Below are positions 29,264 to 38,663 of a DNA stretch of 64,000 bases, one piece after another; within the stretch, counting starts at the first letter, position 1, and the number at the start of each line of letters is the position of its first letter. The stretch lies in the NCBI RefSeq assembly GCF_009811795.1, contig NZ_BLJE01000002.1, positions 806,001-870,000 on the forward strand, written 5' to 3'. This DNA is from Litoreibacter roseus (GTDB lineage Bacteria; Pseudomonadota; Alphaproteobacteria; Rhodobacterales; Rhodobacteraceae). A program made the translations under genes and the position numbers. The notes under the pieces are model-generated. The model saw only the letters and a program-made list of their open reading frames with translations. It was not told where the DNA came from and did not search any database.

Positions 29264-29815
29264 AGTCGAGGCTTTGGACCTTACCTCCCATGGTCCAGAC
29301 CTCGTTCCTGAGCCCGGTCACATAGAGCGACCAGGCGTGCCCCGCCGAAGGCTGTTCGGGAAACCAGGTATGACCACTCACCGCCGAACGCGTTTCTGAA
29401 TACTCTGGCAGGCGTGGATATACACTATGCATTAGGCTGGGTAAGTGGTTTAGAAGCGCATTGCGAAGACGGCCCTTTCCCGCCGTTGACCGACACACGT
29501 CAATCCTGCGCTCGCAGCCGGCTTTGCGGTCATTCGCCGTAAGCGCGAAATCTGGGGTTTAGCGAACCCACAGTCTGCGGACAAACCAGACTTATGCAGC
29601 AGCAGCTATTGCTGGCGCAGCATTTCTTGGCAGTAGAGGCAAGCGTATTGCCGTGCTGCAGCCTTGTCGTCATAGAAGCCTTTCAAAGCTATCCTTGGTC
29701 AGACATCTTAGTCTGAAACGCCTTTGATATAAGTTGCAAAAAATTTTGCGAGCATCCAAGGAATGCCCCATCCACGACGTCGACCCTTAGTGCAACCCAA
29801 AAGAAGGCGTATAAC
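29264..29815. other. Non-coding stretch
   Basis: About 550 bases. A leftward frame (29085-29498) covers part of it; its central section (about 29280-29400) reads like real protein, with many W, G and P residues, so it could be a gene remnant. Its other half only shadows the SnoaL-like gene. Nothing else is recognisable. Confidence 0.4.
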
Positions 29816-30328
29816 ATGACAAGACCCTTTGCTGTTATAGCTATGATGTCGGTTGCTTTCTGGGTCCCGTTGCAGGCGACTGCGCTGTCCTGCGCTCCTT
29901 TGCCAGACCCTGTTCTGATTTTAAACGAAACAAGACTAGCGCCCGACGAAGTGATTGTTGGCTACGGCGCGTTCTCGGCAGCGACGGAGAGGCGCAGTCC
30001 TGTGGCAAGTTCATTGGATGCTGGGACGTCTGAATTTGAATTCCAAGGCGTTATGTTCGCCGAAGGTGCCGTCATTCCAACCGATCCAGTGACCTCTGTT
30101 ATCAGCACTGAATGTACCCATGAAATCTGGTGCAATGGGCTTGGGCATCCGATTATCGGTGTACCCTATGTGGTCGTGTTTGACCGCGCACCATCGACCG
30201 GGCAATTATCGATTTTTTCGGGCCTGTGCGGATCAAGCATAATGTTGTCGGTGGCAAATTTGAGAGTTGAAGACCTGGCTTCGTGCCTCGCGAGCGGAAG
30301 TTGTACGCAAGCGGACTTTGGCTATTGA
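29816..30328 (+). CDS. Hypothetical exported protein
   Basis: 170 aa with a Sec-type signal peptide (hydrophobic about residues 5-23, mature from LSCAPLPDP). It contains six cysteines in the mature region, mostly in the C-terminal half, suggesting disulfides. I do not recognise a family. A weak AAGG ribosome site precedes the ATG. It begins an AT-richer stretch of unknown genes. Confidence 0.65.
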   Translation: MTRPFAVIAMMSVAFWVPLQATALSCAPLPDPVLILNETRLAPDEVIVGYGAFSAATERRSPVASSLDAGTSEFEFQGVMFAEGAVIPTDPVTSVISTECTHEIWCNGLGHPIIGVPYVVVFDRAPSTGQLSIFSGLCGSSIMLSVANLRVEDLASCLASGSCTQADFGY

Positions 30329-30381
30329 TCGGGATTGTGCTGTGATGCCTAGGTTTTTTCGAAGAATTGAATGGGCCTCAT

Positions 30382-31239
30382 ATGAATAATGTGTTGAAAG
30401 CTGGTCTTCTTTTGGGGTTGTGTGTTCCGCTCGGGTGGTTTGCATATGAACAGCTTCGTTCAAAGGATGGTGATTGGGGACCAGTTCCTTGCCAGTTAAT
30501 ATCTGGCATGAGTTCGTTCGCAACACCTAATGATTGGCCGGGCGATATGCTTGAGAACTGGGAAAACGATTACCCGGACGCGCTAAACGGTCTTATGGAT
30601 GTGAAAACGGGCATGAAGAGCGTGAATGCCTGCATCGCCTTGTATGAACAAGGGTTAGAGCTCGTTCTGGAAGAAAAAAGCACTGAGCTGCTCGCTTCTC
30701 CTGTTCCAACTAAATATGAGTATGCGCATACAATCCATTTCGCGGGGATGCACCGCACCATCGGCGCGCGATCTGAAAGCAAGGTTGATGTCGTATTGCA
30801 TTTGGGCATGCCGTCAGCCCGTCATACGGTCGAACACATTGATATAAGATATTTTTTCGCTGATCAGGACACGCCGGAGCCAGATATGGATCAGCTGCGC
30901 GACGACGTGATTGACCGCTTTGGCACGCCGAGTGTGGAAGTTCAGACTGATGCTAATGTCTTTATGTATTGGTTGATTGCAGAAGGTAGCCTGTCCGCGC
31001 TCGGTTTTGAAGAAACATGCGGCTTCAGTGCTTCACCAGATGATTCACTCTGGTGGAAAATTAATGACACCGACAATGCCGATCCGACCAAGTGTTCAGG
31101 GATCTTGCATGTCTCGTTTGGCGGCAATCATGGTGACGACGCGCCAAATACTTCCCGCTATCTGAATTTGAAACTGTATGACACCGTCCGAATGATGCGA
31201 AACAAGCTACACGAAGACGCAATTCGCGAGGCTCATTGA
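30382..31239 (+). CDS. Hypothetical membrane-anchored protein
   Basis: 285 aa with one N-terminal hydrophobic segment (about residues 4-22, an anchor or uncleaved signal) and an otherwise hydrophilic, acidic body. No family recognised. A TTG start at 30367 is possible, but the ATG at 30382 is more likely; no clear Shine-Dalgarno is visible for either. The base composition is more AT-rich than that of the core genes, suggesting recent acquisition. Confidence 0.6.
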   Translation: MNNVLKAGLLLGLCVPLGWFAYEQLRSKDGDWGPVPCQLISGMSSFATPNDWPGDMLENWENDYPDALNGLMDVKTGMKSVNACIALYEQGLELVLEEKSTELLASPVPTKYEYAHTIHFAGMHRTIGARSESKVDVVLHLGMPSARHTVEHIDIRYFFADQDTPEPDMDQLRDDVIDRFGTPSVEVQTDANVFMYWLIAEGSLSALGFEETCGFSASPDDSLWWKINDTDNADPTKCSGILHVSFGGNHGDDAPNTSRYLNLKLYDTVRMMRNKLHEDAIREAH

Positions 31240-31508
31240 TAGCTAATATACGAACAAAAGTAATCTTCTGGCTTGCCATAGCTGGACGCATGTTTGCCCC
31301 GGTAATGTGCCGCTGATATGGGCCTCGGTTGTTGATGTAGGAAGAACTCAACGCGGTTGTCAGATACGACATTTCCACAGACTTCATGAGTTGAGGGTAG
31401 GCAAATGCTGGACTGAGTGAAAGGTCTTTGCGATCGTATTAAGTTATTTGGAAGTTGATTTCAGGCTGCGTCGCCCAAACTTCGTGCATCGCGCAGCGTG
31501 GACCACTC

Positions 31509-31796
31509 TTAACTGTAATAACTAAAAACCGCGTCGCAAATTTCAAAGTCCGCCTCGAACAGTTGATAGATCACCGCGTCATCATCGCCATCTTCCATCG
31601 TCTTAACAAACCTTGTGCGATATGATTGCTCATAGGCGATCATGATCAGGCCGCTCTCGTAATTTGCAGCTTCTGAAACAAGTCCTGCACGCATTTTCAT
31701 TGCTTGGGTTTGAGCCTGAAAGTAGCTGTACATAGCACTGACAAGCTCAATATCCTCAGAGAGGCTATGATGACCATTCCGTGCAACAGTGTGCAT
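31509..31796 (-). CDS. Hypothetical small protein
   Basis: 95 aa, acidic and probably helical, cytoplasmic by composition (MHTVARNGHHSLSEDIELVS at the start, ending DFEICDAVFSYYS). No family recognised. Residue use looks protein-like (few Arg/Pro runs), which favours a real gene, but the ribosome-binding site is weak and it is isolated. Confidence 0.4.
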   Translation of the reverse strand: MHTVARNGHHSLSEDIELVSAMYSYFQAQTQAMKMRAGLVSEAANYESGLIMIAYEQSYRTRFVKTMEDGDDDAVIYQLFEADFEICDAVFSYYS

Positions 31797-32653
31797 CCAT
31801 TATTTGTCGTTTCAACGCTGGGGTGAAGTAGCATCAGTTCGCATGTGCGGCACCAAATCTGCCGGTATGCGGCAAGTGTCGTCACAGCGTTCATTCAAAC
31901 TGTCGCAAACGGTCATGAATGAAACTACGCTTTCGCCGTGTCACTAATCGTGACCAAAGACGCGAACAAAGCAACGTTTTACTCAACGATGAAACTCTGG
32001 CCGCACATCAAAACGGAAAACTGCAGGGTTGGTGCTTAAAATTCTCGCAGTCTCAGTCTTGACGCTCAATACTACGAGTAAGCCATTTGGCAGGTGAGCG
32101 GTATACTCCCAATGTCGGTAGCTACTATGAAATTTTCCAAGAGTAAATTACGAATAGGTGACATAATCGAGTGAATAATTTGGAAACGGCTTGTCAGCTC
32201 ACGGAATCGTCTAAAAATAAGTTTTGTTGGTACCTGGCATGATTGCCGACGAAGTGTACAATTTTAGATCACCGGCCTGTCCGTCATCAGAATTTTTAGA
32301 ACCACAGTGTCTGACGTTAGCGTAGTCAGTTCCGAGTCAGGCCTTTTCACCTAGTTACACACAGTTGATCCATCAAATGTAATGCCGCATTTGGCGGGCA
32401 GATCGACGCCATCCTGATAGGACAACGGTTGGCGCAGATAAGAACGCGCGGTGCAGAGAATGATATCGAAGGGGAAACGGTGATACTTGAACGGAAATCT
32501 ACGCGGAATACTTAACCTCAAGGGCGTTAAAGAGCCTACCGCCAGCGATTAATCCAATAGTCCTATCAGAACCAGGTTCCGCAAATTTTCATAGTAACGA
32601 AAGCGCAGGAGTCACGCAGAGATCGTTACCAATGTGATCACGGTCGTGATCGG
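31797..32653. other. AT-richer gene-free stretch
   Basis: About 860 bases with no frame that looks coding on either strand. The composition is clearly more AT-rich than the flanking core genome. No repeats or RNA gene recognised. It may be decayed island DNA. Confidence 0.5.
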
Positions 32654-33088
32654 TTATTTCTCAATGGAGCCGTTCTTTGGGTCGACCGCGTCTGTGGTCT
32701 GCCTGACTGCTGCCGTGGCTTCTATTTCAACGACGAATTCCGGCCGGGTGAAGCCGATGACGATAACAAGTGTCGAAGCGGGCGGCGGTGAGATGTTGGC
32801 GAGCCAGGCGTCCCGCGCCGCCATGTAGCCTGCCATGTGCGCTCGGTCCGTGACGTAGGCATTCAGCCGCAGAACGTCTTCCCGACCCGCGCCCGCCTCT
32901 GCGAGGACGGCATCGATATTCGCAAAGCAGATCTTGGCCTGAGCCTCTGCGCCCTCAGGGACTGTTCCATCTGCCGTCATCCCCAATTGGCCTGAGGTTG
33001 CGATCAACTGGCATCCCGGTGCGGCCGCAGCGCCGTGGGAGTAGCGCGCGAAGGGTGGTGCGATGGAGTTCGGGTTTAATGCTTTCAT
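32654..33088 (-). CDS. RidA/YjgF-family protein (atypical, lacks the catalytic Arg)
   Basis: 144 aa with the Rid fold signatures: SGQLGMTADG, ICFANIDAVLAEAGAGREDVLRL, and the C-terminal VVEIEATAAVR. True RidA enzymes deaminate reactive enamine/imine intermediates using an Arg in a PAR motif. Here the motif reads PPPAS, with Ser105 in place of that Arg, so it belongs to another Rid subgroup, many of which sit in catabolic clusters. GGGGGA precedes the ATG at 33088. It is divergent from the operon starting at 33294, and probably works with it. Confidence 0.85.
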   Translation of the reverse strand: MKALNPNSIAPPFARYSHGAAAAPGCQLIATSGQLGMTADGTVPEGAEAQAKICFANIDAVLAEAGAGREDVLRLNAYVTDRAHMAGYMAARDAWLANISPPPASTLVIVIGFTRPEFVVEIEATAAVRQTTDAVDPKNGSIEK

Positions 33089-33293
33089 GGCTGATCCCCC
33101 TATGCGTATCCGGGCGACGGTGCCCGAGATTACGCGCAGATCAAACACGAAGCGGGTATCAAATATGCGCCAGCCTATGTTCTGCTCAATTTTTCAGCAT
33201 TTACTCTTGTTGTGACCGCGCAATGGCAGGACCGGTCTTTGCACCCGTTAACGAACGCAGATGCTGTGTCCGACGGGAAAATGGGAGAATGAG

Positions 33294-34286
33294 ATGTCGA
33301 AAAGACTAGCAGCGATTGCGGTTGCGACCTTCATCGCGCAAGGGGCGCTGGCCGATGGAGATGCTGAGAAAGTCGTTTTTGGGACCAACTGGCTTGCGCA
33401 AGCCGAACATGGCGGTTTCTACCAATCTGTGGCGGACGGCACGTATGAGGCGTGCGGGCTAGATGTGGAGATCATTTCCGGGGGACCGCAGGTCAACAAC
33501 CGGGCCCTCATGCTGGCGGGTCGCATCGATTTTCACATGGGCGGTGACATGCTGCAGGCCTTCAACGCCGTGAAAGAAGGCATACCTGTCGTTGCGGTCG
33601 CCGCGATTTTCCAGAAACATCCGCAGGTCATCTTGGCCCATCCGGGTGAAGCTGACAGCTGGGACGAGCTGAAAGATCTCACCCTCCTGATTGGGGACAA
33701 TGGGTTCACCAGCTATTATCAATGGATGATCGCCGAACATGGCTTTACCGTTGAACAGCGCGAGCCCTACACCTTTAATCCGGCCCCGTTCATTGCGGAT
33801 AAGGGCAAAGGGATGCAGGGCTACCTGTCCTCTGAGCCATATGTGGTGGAGAAAGAAGCGGGATTTAAACCGAATGTCTTTCTGATCGCTGATGCTGGAT
33901 ACTCATCCTACGCCACGACAATCGAGACCATGGCCGAGACCATTGAAACACGCCCTGAAGTCGTGAAATGCTTTGTCGATGGTTCGCTGACTGGTTGGTA
34001 CAACTATCTCTACGGTGACAGCGCTGCGGCAGATGAACTGATCCTCGCGGCCAATCCTGACATGAGCCAGGACAAAATCGATTTTGCCAAGAACATGATG
34101 CTGGAACAGGAAATCGTAGACAGCGGCGCCGCGCTGGAAACCGGGATTGGCTCGATGACGGACGAAGTGATCGGTGATTTCTACGAAAAGATGGTGGCAT
34201 CGGGCGTGATCGAGGACGAACTTGACTGGAAGGCCTCCTACACGCTTGAATTCACCAATCAAAAGGTTGGAATGGACCTGAAGTAA
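33294..34286 (+). CDS. ABC transporter substrate-binding protein, NMT1/THI5 type
   Basis: 330 aa with a Sec signal (cleavage near ALA at about residue 20). The mature protein has the NMT1/THI5-like pattern KVVFGTNWLAQAEHGGFYQS and VEIISGGPQVNNRALMLAGR. Known relatives bind pyrimidine thiamine precursors, riboflavin, taurine or other small nitrogen compounds; the ligand here is not evident. GGGAG lies before the ATG at 33294. It heads the catabolic operon ending at 41559. Confidence 0.9.
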   Translation: MSKRLAAIAVATFIAQGALADGDAEKVVFGTNWLAQAEHGGFYQSVADGTYEACGLDVEIISGGPQVNNRALMLAGRIDFHMGGDMLQAFNAVKEGIPVVAVAAIFQKHPQVILAHPGEADSWDELKDLTLLIGDNGFTSYYQWMIAEHGFTVEQREPYTFNPAPFIADKGKGMQGYLSSEPYVVEKEAGFKPNVFLIADAGYSSYATTIETMAETIETRPEVVKCFVDGSLTGWYNYLYGDSAAADELILAANPDMSQDKIDFAKNMMLEQEIVDSGAALETGIGSMTDEVIGDFYEKMVASGVIEDELDWKASYTLEFTNQKVGMDLK

Positions 34287-34352
34287 GGTTCGGTCACGAT
34301 GATGGCGGGTGGCTCTGCAAGGGCTACCCGTAAACGCCAAGGGACCAACTTA

Positions 34353-35141
34353 ATGCCAAGCCAGACACCGCTGCCACTGGGCGCGCGCCCCGAATTGCTG
34401 AAAATGGAAGGGATCGACAAAACCTTCAACGGTGATGTTGTTGCGCTGAAAGGCCTTTCCTTGCAAGTAAACGAAGGCGATTTCATCTCGCTGCTTGGGC
34501 CGTCAGGATGTGGAAAGTCCACCGCCCTTCGCCTGATCGCGGAATTGTCCCATCCAACGCGCGGTCGCATCACCTGGGCCGGCGGGCATGACACTGGCGA
34601 TTTGGGCGTTGTTTTTCAGGAGCCTACCCTGATGCCGTGGGCAACCGTCGCCGAAAATGTGTGGCTGCCGTTCCGGTTGCGGGGGGCCAGTTACGCATCG
34701 GTCAAGGATGAGGTGCTACAAGCCTTACGGCTTGTTGGGCTAGAGCGGTTTCAAACCGTCTACCCGCGGGAGTTGTCTGGCGGCATGAAGATGCGGGTGT
34801 CGATTGCGCGGGCCATGGTTACCCGGCCCCGCCTGATCTTGATGGATGAACCATTCGCCGCATTGGATGAAATCACACGGTTTCGGCTGAACAACGATTT
34901 GCTGGCGTTGAAAGAGAAGATCGGTTGCACGGTGATCTTCGTCACCCATTCGGTCTTTGAATCGGTGTTTCTGAGCGACCGGATCGTGGTGATGGCCGCA
35001 CGGCCGGGGCGTGTGATCCGTGAGTTGACGGTGGACGAAAGCTATCCGCGCGATGAAGACTTTCGAACCTCCTCGGACTACGCCGCGCACTGCCGGTCCG
35101 CATCCGACGCGTTGCACGAAGCGATGGGGATAGCCGCATGA
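34353..35141 (+). CDS. ABC transporter ATP-binding protein (NMT1-type system)
   Basis: 262 aa from the ATG at 34353, preceded by AAGGGA; a longer frame from 34299 is open but less likely. Walker A GPSGCGKST (49-57), ABC signature LSGGMKMR, Walker B LILMDEPFAALDE and the switch histidine in FVTHSVFE. The NitT/TauT-type ATPases look like this. Its stop overlaps the start of the permease gene by 4 nt. Confidence 0.92.
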   Translation: MPSQTPLPLGARPELLKMEGIDKTFNGDVVALKGLSLQVNEGDFISLLGPSGCGKSTALRLIAELSHPTRGRITWAGGHDTGDLGVVFQEPTLMPWATVAENVWLPFRLRGASYASVKDEVLQALRLVGLERFQTVYPRELSGGMKMRVSIARAMVTRPRLILMDEPFAALDEITRFRLNNDLLALKEKIGCTVIFVTHSVFESVFLSDRIVVMAARPGRVIRELTVDESYPRDEDFRTSSDYAAHCRSASDALHEAMGIAA

Positions 35142-36001
35142 GCATTGCCGAAGATCGCGGTGCGGATCCTGCACCCATCGTTGACGCAGACGAAGCGCGG
35201 CGTGCGCGTGCGCGGCGGCTTGACCAGATTGGCAAGTGGACGCTGCCCGCTCTGGTTTTGCTGGTGTCCTTGTTCCTGTGGGATCGGGTCGTCGTTTGGA
35301 ATGAGATACCTCATTACATTCTGCCCGGTCCGGGGCTCGTCTTCGAGACACTGATCAAGGACTGGGCGATGCTGTTTGACGCAGCATTGGTGACACTGCA
35401 AATCACGCTTATGGCGCTCGCCGTTGCTGTCTTGGGCGGGGTAGGGCTGGCAATCCTATTTACGCAATCGCGCTGGATCGAGATGTCATTCTACCCGTAC
35501 GCCGTCATTTTGCAGGTCACGCCGATCGTGGCGATTGCGCCGCTGATCTTCATCTACGTGGACAGTCGCATTGCGGGGCTTTTGCTTTGTGCATGGCTGG
35601 TGGCGTTTTTTCCAGTCTTGTCCAACACCACGCTCGGGCTGAACTCGGCCGACCACAACCTGCGCGATCTGTTTCGCATCATGGGCGCGACGCGATGGCA
35701 GCGGCTGCGGTATCTGCAACTGCCCTCTGCCTTGCCCTACTTTCTGGGCGGCTTGCGGATTGCTGGCGGTCTGTCTCTGATCGGGGCTGTAGTTGCGGAA
35801 TACGTTGCGGGCACAGGTGGCATCGGATCTGGGCTGGCGTTCCGCATTCTCGAAGCGGGCTACAGGCTCAACATCCCGCGTATGTTTGCGGCGCTTATCC
35901 TGATCGCCGGAATGGGGGTGATCATTTTTGCGGGGCTTAGCTTCCTCAGTCATATGCTGCTGCGAAAGTGGCACGAAAGCGCGCTGAAGCGGGAGCGGTG
36001 A
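35138..36001 (+). CDS. ABC transporter permease (NMT1-type system)
   Basis: 287 aa, about six membrane segments and the EAA-type coupling loop (LFRIMGATRWQRLRYLQLPSALPYFLGGLR). It resembles SsuC/TauC/ThiX-like permeases. It overlaps the ATPase gene by 4 nt and shares one base with the start of the amidohydrolase gene (TGATG), so the transporter and first enzyme are translated together. Confidence 0.92.
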   Translation: MSIAEDRGADPAPIVDADEARRARARRLDQIGKWTLPALVLLVSLFLWDRVVVWNEIPHYILPGPGLVFETLIKDWAMLFDAALVTLQITLMALAVAVLGGVGLAILFTQSRWIEMSFYPYAVILQVTPIVAIAPLIFIYVDSRIAGLLLCAWLVAFFPVLSNTTLGLNSADHNLRDLFRIMGATRWQRLRYLQLPSALPYFLGGLRIAGGLSLIGAVVAEYVAGTGGIGSGLAFRILEAGYRLNIPRMFAALILIAGMGVIIFAGLSFLSHMLLRKWHESALKRER

Positions 36002-37266
36002 TGGATTTCATGACGCTGCCCGACGGGCCGGTTCGCTTGAAGAACCTCACCGTGCCCGCTTGTCTGATGGACCGACCGGGCGACTTGCTACGGGTCGATT
36101 TCAGTCTGTCCGGTGGCCAGATCGCCATTGAAGGCGGCACCGAATTCGACATGCAGGGCGCGATGGTTTTTCCGGCCTTTGTCGATATGCACACCCATCT
36201 CGACAAGGGCCACATCTGGGACCGCGCGCCAAACCCGGACGGGACTTTTCCAGGTGCCCTGTCCACAGTTACGGCAGATCGCGAGGCAAACTGGTGCGCT
36301 GAGGATGTCCGCACGCGCATGGAGTTTGCGCTGAAATGTGCCTACGCACACGGCACCCGCGCGATCCGTACGCATCTTGATAGTATTCCGCCGCAGGACG
36401 AGATTTCCTGGGCCGTGTTCCGGGAGCTTCGCGATGAATGGGCTGGACGGATCGATCTGCAGGCGGCGTGTCTGGTCGGCTGTGACAGAATGGAGGCGAA
36501 CGGCGCCTTCCGGAAAACCGCCGACATCGTGGCCGAAAGTGGCGGGGTTCTTGGCATGGTACTTTACCCCGCCTTCGATCTGCGCGAGCGGCTCGCAGGA
36601 TTCCTACGCCTCGCCACCGAGCGGGGTTTGGCCGTCGACTTTCACGTTGATGAAACGATGGACCCCGAAAGCGAAACCCTGCGCCTGCTTGGCGAAACCG
36701 TGCTTGAAACGGGGTTCAGTGCGGCTGTGACGGTCGGCCATTGCTGCTCGCTCTCCACGCAGGACACGACGCGGGCGTTCGATACACTTGATCTGGTTGC
36801 GAAGGCCGGGTTTTCCGTAGTCAGCCTGCCCATGTGCAACCTCTATCTCCAAGACCGCCACCGGGACCGCACGCCAAGGGCGCGCGGGATCACACTGGTC
36901 CATGAGATGAAAGCACGTGGGATAAACGTGTCCTTCGCCTCGGACAACACGCGTGACCCATTCTACGCCTACGGTGATCTGGACATGCTGGAGGTTATGC
37001 GCCAAGCCACCCGGATCGGGCATCTGGACCATTCCGCCGATGACTGGAGCCATGCTTTCATTGGCAACCCGGCTCACGCCTGTGGTTTTGACAAACCGAC
37101 GCTCGTCCCAGGGGAACCGGCGGACCTGGTGATTTTCAAGGCCCGTTCGTGGACTGAGCTTTTCGCGCGCCCGCAGATGGACCGGATCGTCCTACGTGCG
37201 GGCCGACAGATCGACCGCACCCTGCCGAGCTATTGCGAACTGGACCACCTGATGAGGACCCAATGA
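36001..37266 (+). CDS. CodA-like amidohydrolase (cytosine-deaminase family, altered active site)
   Basis: 421 aa metal-dependent amidohydrolase. Ligands expected for the CodA group are His64 and His66 (HTHLDK), His215 with catalytic Glu218 (FHVDE), His247 (VGHCC) and Asp315. The residue after that Asp, an Asp in E. coli CodA, is Asn316 here, and the CodA glutamine that contacts the base amide is not conserved (LVGCDR). It should therefore deaminate or hydrolyse a ring other than cytosine. GGGAGCG precedes the start. It overlaps the following oxidase gene by 4 nt. Confidence 0.87.
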   Translation: MDFMTLPDGPVRLKNLTVPACLMDRPGDLLRVDFSLSGGQIAIEGGTEFDMQGAMVFPAFVDMHTHLDKGHIWDRAPNPDGTFPGALSTVTADREANWCAEDVRTRMEFALKCAYAHGTRAIRTHLDSIPPQDEISWAVFRELRDEWAGRIDLQAACLVGCDRMEANGAFRKTADIVAESGGVLGMVLYPAFDLRERLAGFLRLATERGLAVDFHVDETMDPESETLRLLGETVLETGFSAAVTVGHCCSLSTQDTTRAFDTLDLVAKAGFSVVSLPMCNLYLQDRHRDRTPRARGITLVHEMKARGINVSFASDNTRDPFYAYGDLDMLEVMRQATRIGHLDHSADDWSHAFIGNPAHACGFDKPTLVPGEPADLVIFKARSWTELFARPQMDRIVLRAGRQIDRTLPSYCELDHLMRTQ

Positions 37267-38660
37267 CACCAAACGTTGCCGCCGCCAAAGCCGCCCTGTC
37301 GCATCTGGATGTCGAAGAGAAGGAGGCGAACATCCGGGCCTCGTCTCGCGATTTCTTTTGGTATTCGCCTGTTTTGAAGGACCGGCTGGATCACGTAGTC
37401 GCCGATTTCGTTGTGCGTCCACGCACTGAGGCCGAGGTGATCGAGGTGCTGAAGACCTGCTACGCCCATGACTGCCCTGTGACCACACGCGGCGCGGGCA
37501 CGGGCAATTACGGTCAAGCGATGCCCCTTGCGGGCGGTTGCGTGATGCATCTCAAGCATATGGCTGAGGTCAAAGCGGTGCATCCGGGTCGCGTGATTGT
37601 AGAGCCGGGATGCCTGCTGAAAGACCTCGATATGGTCTGCAGGGACACCGGGCAGGAAATACGGATGTTCTCCTCAACTTGGGCTACGGCAACCATTGGC
37701 GGTTTCATCGCAGGTGGTTCAGGTGGTGTGGGGTCCTGTACATGGGGCTCGCTCCGAGATTTGGGCAACATCATCCGCTTGCGCGTCGTCACCATGGAGG
37801 AAGAGCCGCGCGTGCTTGACTTCCGCGGCGAGGAGTTGGCCCGTGTCAGCCATGCCTACGGCACGAACGGCATCATCACAGAGATCGAGATACCGTTGGC
37901 TCCTGCCTATGACTGGGTCGAGATGTTTGTGGCCTGTGACGATTTCATGGAGGCTGCGCACTTTGCCGAGCAACTGGCCAACGAGGATGGCATACTGATC
38001 AAGCTTGCGACCGTGTTCGAAGCGCCTGCGGCCTTTGAGTATTTCCAACGGGTCAAACCCCACGTGGAGCCGGCGACGCATCTGATCGCGCTGATGGTGG
38101 CGCCGCATTCGATGGATGGCTTTCTGACCTTCTTGTCGCGGCGGAACGATGCGCGTCTGATCTATCGTAATGACGATCATGACTGGGACCGCGAGCCGGG
38201 ATCGGTCTTCGAATACGGGTGGAATCACACGACCCTGCGCGCGCTCAAGGTGGATCCGTCGATCACCTATCTGCAGGTCCGCTATGGCTTCCCCGATCAC
38301 CTGCGCTTGATCGAAGAGATGCAGCAGGAGTTTTCGCCAGAAGTTCTGCAGCACCTCGAAGTACTCAAGGAAAACGGTAAGGTGATGTTCGCGGGCCTGA
38401 GCTTGGTGAAATTCAGCAGCGAAGCGCGACTGGACGAGATTATTCGCCGCCATGAAGAGGCGGGCGCGATGATCTTCAATCCGCACCGTTACACGCTAGA
38501 GGAAGGCGGTCGGCAGACCGTCGATGACAGGCAGTTGGCATTCAAGCGCGAGGCTGATCCCAAGGGGCTGCTGAACCCGGGTAAGATGATCGCATGGGAC
38601 GACCCGGACTGGCGTTATGACCGCATGTACAGTTATCCCAAACTGCAGGCGGCAGAATAG
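37263..38660 (+). CDS. FAD-binding oxidoreductase (VAO/PCMH, GlcD-like)
   Basis: 465 aa. The PCMH-type FAD domain is visible: VTTRGAGTGNYGQAMPLAGG, VEPGCLLKDLD and TIGGFIAGGSGGVGSCTWGS. The C-terminal half is the substrate domain, ending in DPKGLLNPGKMI, typical of GlcD/DLD-type oxidases. It would oxidise a hydroxy- or amine-bearing intermediate. The ATG at 37263 overlaps the amidohydrolase stop; three bases separate its stop from the next gene. Confidence 0.88.
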   Translation: MTPNVAAAKAALSHLDVEEKEANIRASSRDFFWYSPVLKDRLDHVVADFVVRPRTEAEVIEVLKTCYAHDCPVTTRGAGTGNYGQAMPLAGGCVMHLKHMAEVKAVHPGRVIVEPGCLLKDLDMVCRDTGQEIRMFSSTWATATIGGFIAGGSGGVGSCTWGSLRDLGNIIRLRVVTMEEEPRVLDFRGEELARVSHAYGTNGIITEIEIPLAPAYDWVEMFVACDDFMEAAHFAEQLANEDGILIKLATVFEAPAAFEYFQRVKPHVEPATHLIALMVAPHSMDGFLTFLSRRNDARLIYRNDDHDWDREPGSVFEYGWNHTTLRALKVDPSITYLQVRYGFPDHLRLIEEMQQEFSPEVLQHLEVLKENGKVMFAGLSLVKFSSEARLDEIIRRHEEAGAMIFNPHRYTLEEGGRQTVDDRQLAFKREADPKGLLNPGKMIAWDDPDWRYDRMYSYPKLQAAE

Positions 38661-38663
38661 GCG

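Noticed and set aside
27850-33088. Prophage or transposon in the post-tRNA region
   Set aside because: No integrase, transposase, phage structural gene or terminal repeats were seen.
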